This document shows positions 37,290 through 45,095 of a stretch of 64,000 nt of DNA, piece by piece; the stretch's first letter is position 1; each line of letters starts with the position of its first letter. The notes under the pieces are model-generated. The model saw nothing but the letters and a program-made list of their open reading frames with translations, did no database searches and had not been told where the DNA came from. The DNA lies in the NCBI GenBank assembly GCA_030147525.1, contig JASBVF010000027.1:62001-126000 (forward strand). Reading direction: 5' to 3'. The translations under genes were made by a program, and so were the position numbers. The DNA is from Bacteroidota bacterium. GTDB taxonomy: Bacteria; Bacteroidota; Bacteroidia; Chitinophagales; Saprospiraceae.

Positions 37290-38189
37290 TCAAGTAGATT
37301 GTTTGCAAAAAACGCATTGGCAGGAGGCATCCGTAAAGTGCCGGATACCAACAATTTTACTGTTTTTCCTGTCAAACCTGTCTTGAATCCGGTTCAAAAG
37401 GTCTGTTTCGTTGTTTTCAAAATACCTCCTCAATGCATAGCAGCACAAATCAGCAATTTGAACTAAGCTGGTCAATTCGGAATTGACAAAAAGCGGGGTC
37501 TCGATTATTTTTTCAATGCTTGTCCAAAACGTGCCGTGTCTGTGAAAGCGCCTCATCAATTCGGTATGCTTCTTTGCAACGGTTTCATTATTGTCATGAA
37601 TTAAAGCCCCGTATAAATTTTTCTCCCTGGTACTTTTGGCAACAATTTTCAAATATTGCTCAAACCTGGAGACAACTTGTTCCAGCGCTTGTTCATCAGC
37701 GCCTTGCCTCGCCCTGGCAGGGTCGAAATGAATTTTATTGATACACTCACCAAATATTCTGGCAAATGACCAACTACCAATTAAATCTGCCAAATCTTGA
37801 ATAAGGCTTAAGCGTTCGGCGTGGGTAAGGTGAATATAGGCCTCGGTTTGGCGGTAATTTTTTTTGGTTTGTTTATAGTGGTTACGGTTGGGACTTTTCT
37901 GAAGCCTTAATAATTCAGCTTTTCTGAGTTTATCAACTTCGTGCCTTCTTTGGCCAAAGTCCATAGAGTCAAAGCCTGTTATCTTGCTTTGTTCAAGATA
38001 TTTGCGAACAATCCACGCCGTATGGATTTCACTTTCAGCCAGCCCATATTTCTTTTTAACGGAAGAAATTCGATGCTCACACAGTTTCCAATAGGAGATT
38101 GGAATGGAAAGCCCCGATAAAACATAATGACTTGTGTTTCCGGGGATTTCGGGTGTGCCAGATTCATCTATGTAGCAAAAGAAGACCAT
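37290..38189 (-). CDS. DUF3800 domain protein
   Basis: A 299-residue protein opening MVFFCYIDESGTPE, with the YxDESG motif that starts DUF3800 proteins, and ending with a SLVQIADLCCYALRRYFE segment, the second conserved Asp motif. The family has an RNase H-like fold and is often found in defence islands and mobile elements; its activity is not settled. Two basic central segments are visible (QKSPNRNHYKQTKKNYRQTE; KSTREKNLYGAL). The composition is AT-richer than the metal genes, which suggests separate acquisition. The ~85-base leader upstream contains hairpins (see 38190-38282). Confidence 0.85.
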   Translation of the reverse strand: MVFFCYIDESGTPEIPGNTSHYVLSGLSIPISYWKLCEHRISSVKKKYGLAESEIHTAWIVRKYLEQSKITGFDSMDFGQRRHEVDKLRKAELLRLQKSPNRNHYKQTKKNYRQTEAYIHLTHAERLSLIQDLADLIGSWSFARIFGECINKIHFDPARARQGADEQALEQVVSRFEQYLKIVAKSTREKNLYGALIHDNNETVAKKHTELMRRFHRHGTFWTSIEKIIETPLFVNSELTSLVQIADLCCYALRRYFENNETDLLNRIQDRFDRKNSKIVGIRHFTDASCQCVFCKQST

Positions 38190-38282
38190 TGAGATAGGGC
38201 AAAAAAAAAGCGACTGGTTTCAGGGAATTATTCCCGTGATAGAGACGCTTGGCGACTCTTCCCAGACGCAGGTACAAAATTA
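38190..38282 (-). ncRNA. Structured leader upstream of the DUF3800 gene (candidate DUF3800-type RNA motif)
   Basis: On the minus strand a TAATTTTG element (38275-38282) is followed by about 85 untranslated bases before the DUF3800 ATG. These include a GGGAATAATTCCC hairpin (38223-38235), two copies of AGTCGC, and a nine-base T run (A run on the plus strand) just before the start. Structured RNAs named DUF3800-I to -XI are described upstream of DUF3800 genes. Which, if any, this matches needs a covariance search. Confidence 0.5.
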
Positions 38283-38597
38283 TGAATAATTTTGATAGTA
38301 ATCAAAATACAGCTCTAAAAGTTCCTACTCCTATTGCTCTTAATAGTGCCGCTGAATCAGTGGGGCAGCCCCCTGTTGCCAATGGATATTCCAGAGAGTA
38401 TAGCACCAGTCATGCTGAAGTTTGGATAGCCAAAGAGCGTTCACAAAAATCACCCTCCGCCCTGATACAAGTCATCTCAGCCCTGCCCTTCACCCCCTTA
38501 CTTTGCGGCGATACAAGAATTTCAGCCCCGCCTACCGGGGTATCAGCAACGACTAATAGGTCAGCGGGCGGGGCGAGTCAGTCAAAATGTATTCGTC
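38283..38597. other. Intergenic region without a convincing gene
   Basis: A frame of 147 codons crosses this stretch and runs into the next gene in a different frame. It has no recognisable domain and atypical composition, so I do not call it. A GC-rich imperfect hairpin lies near 38535-38575. The stretch holds the leader of the lipoprotein gene at 38598 and the promoter side of the DUF3800 gene. Confidence 0.5.
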
Positions 38598-39500
38598 ATG
38601 AAAAAATTGATTTTTGCAGCCCTCTTGGTAAGTGCGGCCCTGCTTTATTTCTCCTGCCAAAAAAACGACAACCCACTGCCATCAGCAAATGAGGAAATGC
38701 TCATCGGTCAAATTGTCAACGCTTCCACCGTCGAGGCGGTAAGCGTGGCGGATTTGCCTTCCCCCATTTCCAACTATGTGAAACAAAACCACGCCCCGCT
38801 TGGGATTGACCTCGCATTTCGTGCCGGGCAGCATGGTTACGAAATTTTCCTCGAAAATGGGCTTTGCCTCTACTTCGACCAGCATGGCAACCACCTCAAC
38901 CACGACGGGATGCACGGTGACATGGGCAACCACCACGGCGGCGGCCCCGGCATCAATTTCTGCCTGGCAGGGGACACACTGGATATAGCCGCCCTACCGC
39001 AAGCCGCACTAAATCATATCTCAGCCAATTATCCGGGGGAAACTGTTGTTACGGTGGTCCTCAAACCCAGCGGCAACCTGGCCGTGGAAATCAGCACCGG
39101 CGATGTTTTGATGTTCGGCCCAAGTGGAAATTATTTCCATGAATGCGGCATGCAGGCTACCGGCGGTCACGGCCATGAACATGGCGGCATGGGCAGTCCA
39201 GGCTGGCATTGTGAACCCGACGGGAACATGGGCGGTGGTCACGGCGGGCCAATGGGGCATGGAAACCACGGTGGGATGGACAATCACTCCGGCCCAAATG
39301 AGCATTGCTGGGGCGGCACGAGCCTTTCCATTGGCGACCTTCCCACAGCTATCACGACTTATATAAACGCCAACCACAGCGACGCCACCATTGAACACGT
39401 CATGCAGACATTCAATGGCAATTATTTCCTGCGGTTGTCGGATTGTGCAAGGCTGGTGTTCGACGGGGATGGGAACATCCTTTTCGATAGCGGGGACTGA
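38598..39500 (+). CDS. Lipoprotein with three PepSY-like repeats and His/Gly/Met-rich linkers
   Basis: A 300-residue lipoprotein (MKKLIFAALLVSAALLYFSC, lipid Cys20). Three homologous units of about 50 residues are visible: VSVADLPSPISNYVKQNHAP...YFDQHGNHL, LDIAALPQAALNHISANYPG...MFGPSGNYF, and LSIGDLPTAITTYINANHSD...VFDGDGNIL. This is the PepSY-like (BLIP-like) pattern of Bacteroidota periplasmic proteins. Two linkers between them are packed with His, Gly and Met (GMHGDMGNHHGGG; GGHGHEHGGMGS and GGGHGGPMGHGNHGGMDN), which suggests binding of copper, nickel or zinc at the cell surface. It ends in a strong terminator. The function is inferred. Confidence 0.72.
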   Translation: MKKLIFAALLVSAALLYFSCQKNDNPLPSANEEMLIGQIVNASTVEAVSVADLPSPISNYVKQNHAPLGIDLAFRAGQHGYEIFLENGLCLYFDQHGNHLNHDGMHGDMGNHHGGGPGINFCLAGDTLDIAALPQAALNHISANYPGETVVTVVLKPSGNLAVEISTGDVLMFGPSGNYFHECGMQATGGHGHEHGGMGSPGWHCEPDGNMGGGHGGPMGHGNHGGMDNHSGPNEHCWGGTSLSIGDLPTAITTYINANHSDATIEHVMQTFNGNYFLRLSDCARLVFDGDGNILFDSGD

Positions 39501-39548
39501 AACCTGAAAACCTGACCAATGCCAGTTTAAAATAGCAACAAGAATATT

Positions 39549-39577
39549 GACCCGCCATTTGGCGGGTCTTTTTTTTT
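39549..39577 (+). terminator. Rho-independent terminator after the PepSY-like lipoprotein gene
   Basis: A perfect 8-bp stem GACCCGCC/GGCGGGTC with loop ATTT, followed by nine T (39569-39577). Confidence 0.92.
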
Positions 39578-39641
39578 ACCCCCACCATCCATGCCAACCA
39601 GCCAACTTATCATAGTTGCTATAAAAATTGAACATTTAACT

Positions 39642-39671
39642 TACCTTTGTTAAATAATTAGGTTAACCTAA
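39642..39671 (+). promoter_or_regulatory. Promoter with DtxR-like palindrome over the start site
   Basis: TACCTTTG (39642-39649) matches the Bacteroidota -7 element. Eight bases later lies the perfect palindrome TTAGGTTAACCTAA (39658-39671), placed on the expected transcription start. Its TTAGGTTA/TAACCTAA halves resemble operators of iron- or manganese-dependent DtxR-family repressors (IdeR, SirR, MntR). Metal-dependent repression of the heme/Rieske/porin operon behind it is therefore likely. Confidence 0.7.
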
Positions 39672-39709
39672 ATATTTAATTAGATGAAACAAATAAAATT
39701 TGTAGAATA

Positions 39710-40930
39710 ATGAAAAAATGGCTTACCCTCATCCCTTTAGTGGGTATCTCCCTGCTCTCCTGCGAAAAGCTGCTACCCCCAACACCCGCTGATAATGAAG
39801 TGCTGGACGGGCCGATGGATGGGCTGTCGCCAACCCAATTGCAAATATTCCTGGAAGGCGACGAAGCCTTTGCAGATATTTTCAGCCCCCAGACCGGGCT
39901 TGGGCCAATATTCGTTGCCACCTCCTGTGCGGGATGCCACGTGGGTGACGGAAAGGGGCATCCCTTTACCACGCTGACGCGCTTCGGAAATTACACAAAC
40001 GGGCAATTCGACCATTTGCTTCATTTGGGCGGCGGACAACTGCAAAACCGGGCAATCCCTGGCTATACGGCTGAAACGCTCCCCCCGGAGGCTACCGGAA
40101 TCAGCCGGTTCACCCCGCCGGCAGTGACGGGACTTGGCTTGCTGGCTGCCGTCCCTGATGAAACTTTGCTCGCTTTGGCAGACCCTGACGATGTGAACGA
40201 AGACGGCATTTCAGGCAGGGTCAATTACATCCACCCGCCCTCGTTTTTTATCCCTTCAGGTTGGCATTATTCCGATGCGCAGGGCAGGTACATTGGCAGG
40301 TTTGGCAAAAAAGCAGCGGCAGTGGATTTGCTGCACCAGACTGTGAACGCCTACAAACAGGACATGGGCATCACTTCCGATTTCGATTTGCAAGAGCCCA
40401 TTAACTATGCCGTAGCCAGCCACCCTACTGACCCTGTGGCCGACCCGGAACTCCCCGCAGCGACGGTGCAAAGTGTCGTATTTTACCTGCGTACTCTGAA
40501 GGCGCCGGTGCCACGAAGCCAGCATGACCCCCAAGTAGCGCAGGGCAGACAGCTTTTCATGGATATTCAATGTGGCAAGTGCCATGTCCCAACTATGAAA
40601 ACCGGTGTAAGCGACATTAAAGCATTATCGGAAATCGAATTCCATCCCTATACCGATTTACTGCTGCACGATATGGGCGCCGCCCTCGACGATGGCTACA
40701 CAGAAGGAAGCGCCGGGACTGCCGAATGGCGGACGCCACCTTTGTGGGGGCTGGGCTTGTCTGCCAATGCGCAGGGTGGCAGTATTTTCCTGCTGCACGA
40801 CGGCAGGGCAAGGAGCATCGAAGAGGCGGTTTTGCTGCACGGCGGAGAGGCTGAAAACAGCAGGAATGCTTTTCAACAGCTATCGGTGCAGGAACGCAAT
40901 GCAATCATTCAATTTTTGGAAAGCCTGTAA
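39710..40930 (+). CDS. Di-heme oxidoreductase lipoprotein (DHOR/DUF1111 type)
   Basis: A 406-residue lipoprotein (lipobox LLSC, lipid Cys18). It has two heme c sites, CAGCH (Cys73, Cys76, His77) and CGKCH (Cys288, Cys291, His292). Other family marks are a GLGPIF segment before the first heme, FTPPAVTGLGLLAAVPDETLLALADP, DVNEDGISGRVNYI, a GRFGKKA segment and the late WRTPPLWGLG with HDGRARSIEEAVLLHGGEAE. These define the di-heme, CcmA/MauG-like DHOR (thiol oxidoreductase-like) family. Several members are iron-regulated and sit with imelysin-like proteins. Here its partners are a Rieske protein and a porin, consistent with an electron-transfer module in the periplasm. Confidence 0.88.
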   Translation: MKKWLTLIPLVGISLLSCEKLLPPTPADNEVLDGPMDGLSPTQLQIFLEGDEAFADIFSPQTGLGPIFVATSCAGCHVGDGKGHPFTTLTRFGNYTNGQFDHLLHLGGGQLQNRAIPGYTAETLPPEATGISRFTPPAVTGLGLLAAVPDETLLALADPDDVNEDGISGRVNYIHPPSFFIPSGWHYSDAQGRYIGRFGKKAAAVDLLHQTVNAYKQDMGITSDFDLQEPINYAVASHPTDPVADPELPAATVQSVVFYLRTLKAPVPRSQHDPQVAQGRQLFMDIQCGKCHVPTMKTGVSDIKALSEIEFHPYTDLLLHDMGAALDDGYTEGSAGTAEWRTPPLWGLGLSANAQGGSIFLLHDGRARSIEEAVLLHGGEAENSRNAFQQLSVQERNAIIQFLESL

Positions 40931-40941
40931 AACCCTCTTGC

Positions 40942-41352
40942 ATGAACAGAATGGATTTTCTTAAAAAAAGTGCAGTGCTGGCGGGCGTGTGTGTCCTCCC
41001 CCCCGTTTTGCACCAATCCTGCAAAGGGGCAGCCTACGTGCCGTTTGCCATGCAGGATGAAAAAATCAAGGTGAAAAAGTCAGACTTGGCGGAACATCCC
41101 TTCGTGTTAATCAAACCCGCCAATCTGCCGGCTCCGGTTTACCTGTGCCGGCTGGAGGGTGGCGGTTTTTCGGCAGTCCTGCTGCAATGCACGCACCGGG
41201 CTTGCGAGGTCCGGCCGTCGGGCAAGGAGTTGCAGTGCCCTTGCCACGGTAGTGTTTTCAGCCCAACCGGTGAAGTATTGGAAAGTCCTGCCGAGCGTCC
41301 TCTTCGCCGGTTCGAGGTGGTCGAGGACGACGAAAACCTTTATATCAAATAA
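40942..41352 (+). CDS. Rieske 2Fe-2S protein
   Basis: A 136-residue protein with an N-terminal hydrophobic segment after MNRMDFLKKS that could be a Tat-like or lipoprotein signal (QSCKGA). The Rieske domain has CTHRAC (Cys83, His85, Cys88) and CPCHGSVF (Cys99, Cys101, His102): the four cluster ligands and the disulfide pair are all present. It likely shuttles electrons between the DHOR cytochrome encoded just upstream and another partner. Short soluble Rieske proteins of this kind in Bacteroidota accompany cytochromes with a DUF1111 domain. Confidence 0.9.
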   Translation: MNRMDFLKKSAVLAGVCVLPPVLHQSCKGAAYVPFAMQDEKIKVKKSDLAEHPFVLIKPANLPAPVYLCRLEGGGFSAVLLQCTHRACEVRPSGKELQCPCHGSVFSPTGEVLESPAERPLRRFEVVEDDENLYIK

Positions 41353-41355
41353 CTT

Positions 41356-42549
41356 ATGAAGCCAATTTCTATCCTTTTGTTTTGGACAATCTTAATCCAA
41401 TGTCTTGGCGCACAGACACCCGACAGCCTCGGCGCCAATAAAGATGCGGTCTATCAACGCCCTTTTATTTTTGAAGGCCAAAAGGGCAACCTGACGGCAG
41501 CAGTCGGGGGTTATCTGGAAGCCAATACCAACTACTTTTCAACGGATGGCGTCAGCGAAGGCTTTTCGATGGAGATGCGCCGTTTCAATATCTTCTTTTA
41601 TTCGACACTGAAAGAGCGCATCAAATTTATAGCTGAACTGGAATTTGAGCACGGCACGGAAGAAATCGCCCTGGAAACGGCGATGTTGGATTTTGAACTG
41701 ACCCCGGCCCTGGCGTTCCGGGCGGGCATTGTGCTGGTGCCTTTGGGTTATTTCAACCAAAACCACGACAGCCCCAAATGGGAGTTTATTGACCGGCCCC
41801 TGGTTTCTACCACGCTCATTCCCGCCACGTACGCCGATGTGGGATTTGGGCTGCACGGCACGATACCACTGAACAGCCTCTCTTTTACTTATGAAACATA
41901 TCTCCTGAATGGCTTGCAGGATGGTATCCTTGCCAATACATCGAACCGCACCTTCCTCCCAGCAGGGAAAAACGAAGAAAGGTTCGGGGAGGACAACAAC
42001 GGCTCGCCCTCCCTTGCCGCACGGATTGCGATGAAAAAAAGAGGACTTGGAGAAATTGGGTTTTCATCTTTCGGCGGATATTACAATACTTTCAAAAAAG
42101 ACGGGTTGCGGGTGGACGAAAAACGGAAGGTCTTCGTGTTTGCGTTTGACTATAATTTTTCCTTTGGAAAAGCAAAAATGCTGGGGGAAGCGGCCCTGGT
42201 AAAAACCGAAGTGCCATCGGCCCTCGGTCAGGCATTCGGGCAGACCCAGTGGGGCATCCACGCCGATGTCATCTACCCAATTTGGAACGGCGGTTTGTTT
42301 GGCTGGGAGAATGTCCGGCTCAATGCTGCCTTCCGCTTCGAGGCCATTGATTATAACGTTGGTCAATTCGATGAAACGGGCGGCAATATTGGCGACCATT
42401 TGCTGACCATTGTCCCGGGTTTCAGCCTCCGGTTTTCACCCAATACGCTCCTGAAAGTGAACTACCGCTACCGCTGGGACACCGATTTGCTTGGCAACCC
42501 GGCGGTTAAAACGGCGGGGTTTCAATTTGGGATGGCCAGTTACTTTTAG
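41356..42549 (+). CDS. Outer-membrane porin-like barrel
   Basis: A 397-residue protein with a signal peptide (MKPISILLFWTILIQCLGAQ), alternating-strand beta-barrel pattern throughout (VGGYLEANTNYFSTDG, MRRFNIFFYSTLKERIKFIAELEFEHG, and so on) and a C-terminal strand ending FQFGMASYF, the terminal-Phe signal for outer-membrane barrels. It looks like a phosphate-selective porin O/P-type protein. It starts three bases after the Rieske gene, completing a DHOR-Rieske-porin operon. The porin may pass the substrate or product of the di-heme enzyme. Confidence 0.8.
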   Translation: MKPISILLFWTILIQCLGAQTPDSLGANKDAVYQRPFIFEGQKGNLTAAVGGYLEANTNYFSTDGVSEGFSMEMRRFNIFFYSTLKERIKFIAELEFEHGTEEIALETAMLDFELTPALAFRAGIVLVPLGYFNQNHDSPKWEFIDRPLVSTTLIPATYADVGFGLHGTIPLNSLSFTYETYLLNGLQDGILANTSNRTFLPAGKNEERFGEDNNGSPSLAARIAMKKRGLGEIGFSSFGGYYNTFKKDGLRVDEKRKVFVFAFDYNFSFGKAKMLGEAALVKTEVPSALGQAFGQTQWGIHADVIYPIWNGGLFGWENVRLNAAFRFEAIDYNVGQFDETGGNIGDHLLTIVPGFSLRFSPNTLLKVNYRYRWDTDLLGNPAVKTAGFQFGMASYF

Positions 42550-42570
42550 GCTGTTCAAATTCCTCAATTA

Positions 42571-42613
42571 AAAAAAACCGTTGTCCAAAGGTTTTTGGAC
42601 AACGGTTTTTTTT
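42571..42613. terminator. Bidirectional terminator between convergent operons
   Basis: A long perfect stem (42572-42586 with 42597-42611) and a 10-base loop, with A-rich and T-rich flanks, so it can stop transcription from both sides. It lies between the porin gene and the convergent GmrSD-like gene. Confidence 0.92.
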
Positions 42614-42640
42614 GATGATTTCCGGAGAAGTATGTTAACT

Positions 42641-44284
42641 CTATATTTTTGAAATATCGAAGTGTCTTTTTGCAAAGTCGCTTATCTTTCTGTGCCTGTC
42701 TTCAATTTCAAACTCAGTCCACACTCTCTTTTCCCTAATCTCAGCATAGCTGGTAAGCGCCGTGTCTTGAAATAAATTTGCTTTTTCTTCAAAAGTTTTG
42801 TTGCCAAAACTACTGTTCTGGCTTTGGGTCAAAAGTGCCAGGTTACCAGCCCTGTGAAGATGGTTTTTCACAAACTCATCGCTGTACGCCTCATTTGAAG
42901 GCTTTTGGGGTTTAATATGTTCAATAGTATAACTTTCGTAAAGGTCTTTGTCCAATAACGCCCCAGACCGCTTGTCCAACCTCTGCTCATTCTCGTATTG
43001 CCACAAAACATACTTTATGATATTTCTATGGTAATGATATGGTTGGTTGTCAAAATAATTGGAGATGATGCCACTAAAATAACCATTATGGTTCCAATAC
43101 CATTGAAAACCATTTTCAGTGACATGCCTGACATCCTGATATAAGCTGTCAATATTGTAACCCTCGAATGAAGTAAAGTATTTTTTGGTAAAAGTGGGTA
43201 AGGTATCGGTTCTATAATCACCCAATTTCAGCTTAAAACAAAGCACTTCCAACAATTTCAATATTCGCTTGTAAGTATCACCAGAGGCTTCGCCTTTGTA
43301 GAAGATAGCCAGCAACACCAATTTCCAATTAGCCTCATTGCCAACAAAGAAAAGGTTCATGATTTCTGTTTGGCTTTTGTTGTTCAATATACTTCTTGCG
43401 CTTAAAGTAAATTCAGCAAGGTTTTCAAAAAAGGATTTTATCCAGGTTGCTTTGCTATCTTCCTTGCCCAATCGTTCCTTAACCGCTTCAATTGAACCAT
43501 GGATATTGAAAAATAAATTGCAATAATTGTCTAACAGCTCATTCTCCGAAAAATAACCTTCGACTGCCTCGATATACCTGTACGTTTGCGAAACCGCTCT
43601 TTGAATGTCCGAAATATTCTGGTTAGCTTGTTTTACATCTGAAATGTGAACGTACACTTGGTGCATCAAGAAAGCCTTGACAACTTCAAATCTTGTCAAA
43701 TCCTTACCACGATTATTTTGATATTCAAATACCTGAGTAGCTTCGATTTTGTCATTGATAAATAGTGTGCTTATTACTGCGTTTTCAAGAGTTGATTGCA
43801 GTTCCAATATGCTGGTTTGGTCAAAGTTGTTTATCTCTTTTTCGAAAAAACCAAAGGCTTCGATTAGGCGTTTTTGAGAAATCGTTTCAGTAGCGCCAAC
43901 AGACGGAATCTGGTGCTTGCGAGTGATTTTCCTGAAAATCACCTGGTCGTCGCTAATCGTCTCGAAAACATCTGTCAAATAACAATTGGTTAATAATTCC
44001 GTGTTCTCATTCCTTGATTTTAGTATTTTAGCAATAGCCGAAAAAAAGAGAATAGATGTGGTAAGCCGTTGCTGCCCGTCAATGATGAAAAAGGTGTTGT
44101 CCAAATCCTCGAACAAGAACTGCCCTAAATAGTATTTTTTCCCTTTTTGTTCCAGAAGGTCTTCAAGGAACTGGGCGCATTCCTTAGACTCCCAACTATA
44201 TGCTCTTTGATAGGCTGGAATTCTTATTGCTTCGGATGATTTGAATAATTGTTCGATAGTGGAAGTCGTGTTTTTCTTTTCCAT
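42641..44284 (-). CDS. GmrSD-type (DUF262-DUF1524) restriction-like protein
   Basis: A 547-residue single chain. The N-terminal DUF262 (GmrS-like) domain has RIPAYQRAYSWE and IIDGQQRLTTS (Asp69-Gly-Gln-Gln-Arg), the ParB/Srx-fold nucleotide-handling motif. The C-terminal DUF1524 (GmrD-like) domain has the HNH-type YTIEHIKPQK (Glu455-His456), AGNLALLTQSQN (Asn481) and FGNKTF. GmrSD-type enzymes are modification-dependent (type IV) nucleases acting on glucosylated hydroxymethylcytosine phage DNA. It stands alone, is AT-richer than its neighbours, and is likely a phage-defence insertion. Confidence 0.9.
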   Translation of the reverse strand: MEKKNTTSTIEQLFKSSEAIRIPAYQRAYSWESKECAQFLEDLLEQKGKKYYLGQFLFEDLDNTFFIIDGQQRLTTSILFFSAIAKILKSRNENTELLTNCYLTDVFETISDDQVIFRKITRKHQIPSVGATETISQKRLIEAFGFFEKEINNFDQTSILELQSTLENAVISTLFINDKIEATQVFEYQNNRGKDLTRFEVVKAFLMHQVYVHISDVKQANQNISDIQRAVSQTYRYIEAVEGYFSENELLDNYCNLFFNIHGSIEAVKERLGKEDSKATWIKSFFENLAEFTLSARSILNNKSQTEIMNLFFVGNEANWKLVLLAIFYKGEASGDTYKRILKLLEVLCFKLKLGDYRTDTLPTFTKKYFTSFEGYNIDSLYQDVRHVTENGFQWYWNHNGYFSGIISNYFDNQPYHYHRNIIKYVLWQYENEQRLDKRSGALLDKDLYESYTIEHIKPQKPSNEAYSDEFVKNHLHRAGNLALLTQSQNSSFGNKTFEEKANLFQDTALTSYAEIREKRVWTEFEIEDRHRKISDFAKRHFDISKI

Positions 44285-44434
44285 ATTTAATAGAATTAAA
44301 TGATTTCACTTTTATTAAAACCTTTTCAAGTGCCATCCCAAACTATCCAGCACCTCCTCTCTCTGCTTGTAAAATATCTTTTCCTACTTATCCATCAAAA
44401 TAAGGCGGTTCAGGTCATACGGGTTGAAACTAAA

Positions 44435-44471
44435 GCGGTTTCCCTAAAACAAAATGATTTAGGAAAACCGC
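44435..44471. other. 14-bp inverted repeat at the end of the minus-strand czc/TonB region
   Basis: Imperfect inverted repeat (one mismatch; 44435-44448 with 44458-44471; loop 9 bases) located after the OMF remnant on the minus strand. There is no clear T run on either side, so it may be a weak terminator or an mRNA-end stabiliser. Confidence 0.4.
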
Positions 44472-44508
44472 CCATCAGCCCGTGTGACCGATTAACCTTG
44501 CTTTACTC

Positions 44509-44926
44509 TTATAGCCTAAACTTCATCAACTCCGCCCCCGCCCGCTGCCACGCCGCCTCCAGTTCCAGCCACCTGTCCACGCTTTCGTAGTAAAGCGACG
44601 TTTCCAGAAAATATTCCAGCACCGTCATCTCTCCTGCTTGCAGGGCCTTTTCGAGCAAAGCGCCGCCCGAAACCTGTTGCAGGTTGCTGCGGTACGCATC
44701 GGAACGTTGCCGGAGCGACTGGTACTGTTCGTACAGCCGCTTGATTTCGTGGTAATGCTCCGTGCGGTGTTCCTCGATGCGGGCATCGTACACCTGCACC
44801 TGCAAAGCCGAGTAGTTCAGCCGTTTCCTGTTTTCCCAAAGCGGTACGCTCACGCCCGCATGGACGCCGTGAAACTGCTGTCCCAAAATGCCCTGATAAC
44901 GGTAGCCCGCCTCGAATTTTGGGAGC
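44509..44926 (+). repeat. 418-bp direct repeat, copy A (other copy 47531-47948)
   Basis: Same orientation as copy B, offset 3022 bases. By eye about 96% identical. The two copies bracket the TonB-dependent receptor gene and its promoter. Mismatches at silent positions suggest recombination between related operons rather than a very recent duplication. Confidence 0.9.
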
Positions 44927-44949
44927 CGCCACGTCTTGCTCAATACCAA
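44509..44949 (-). pseudogene. Truncated 3' copy of the CzcC/TolC-type outer-membrane factor gene
   Basis: The last ~137 codons (PKFEAGYRYQGILGQQFHGV to ELMKFRL, ending with the stop) repeat the 3' end of the gene at 47531-48712 almost exactly. Upstream of this the sequence is unrelated, so only about one third of an outer-membrane factor is present, with no signal peptide and no first TolC half. It cannot form a functional exporter. The DNA match is 44509-44926 against 47531-47948, with about 15 mismatches in 418 bases, mostly at third codon positions. What lies between 44950 and 45095 I could not identify. Confidence 0.85.
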
Positions 44950-45095
44950 CTGTTTTTTCAGCGATGCGTTTTTCCTTTTCCAAGGTTTGGCACTGCTGTA
45001 CCTGAACGAACCAAGTTCTGTATTTTACAAAGGTGAGTTGGTCTCGTTCTGATACGACGTGGAAAAGGCGGCAATGACCTTGGCCTTCAGGCAAA

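Noticed and set aside
38249-38692. 147-codon plus-strand frame before the PepSY-like lipoprotein
   Set aside because: It overlaps the start of the supported lipoprotein gene in a different frame by about 95 bases and has no recognisable fold or signal.
44516-45094. 192-codon minus-strand frame overlapping the OMF remnant
   Set aside because: It is out of frame with the OMF homology; the homologous frame at 44509-44949 explains the DNA better.
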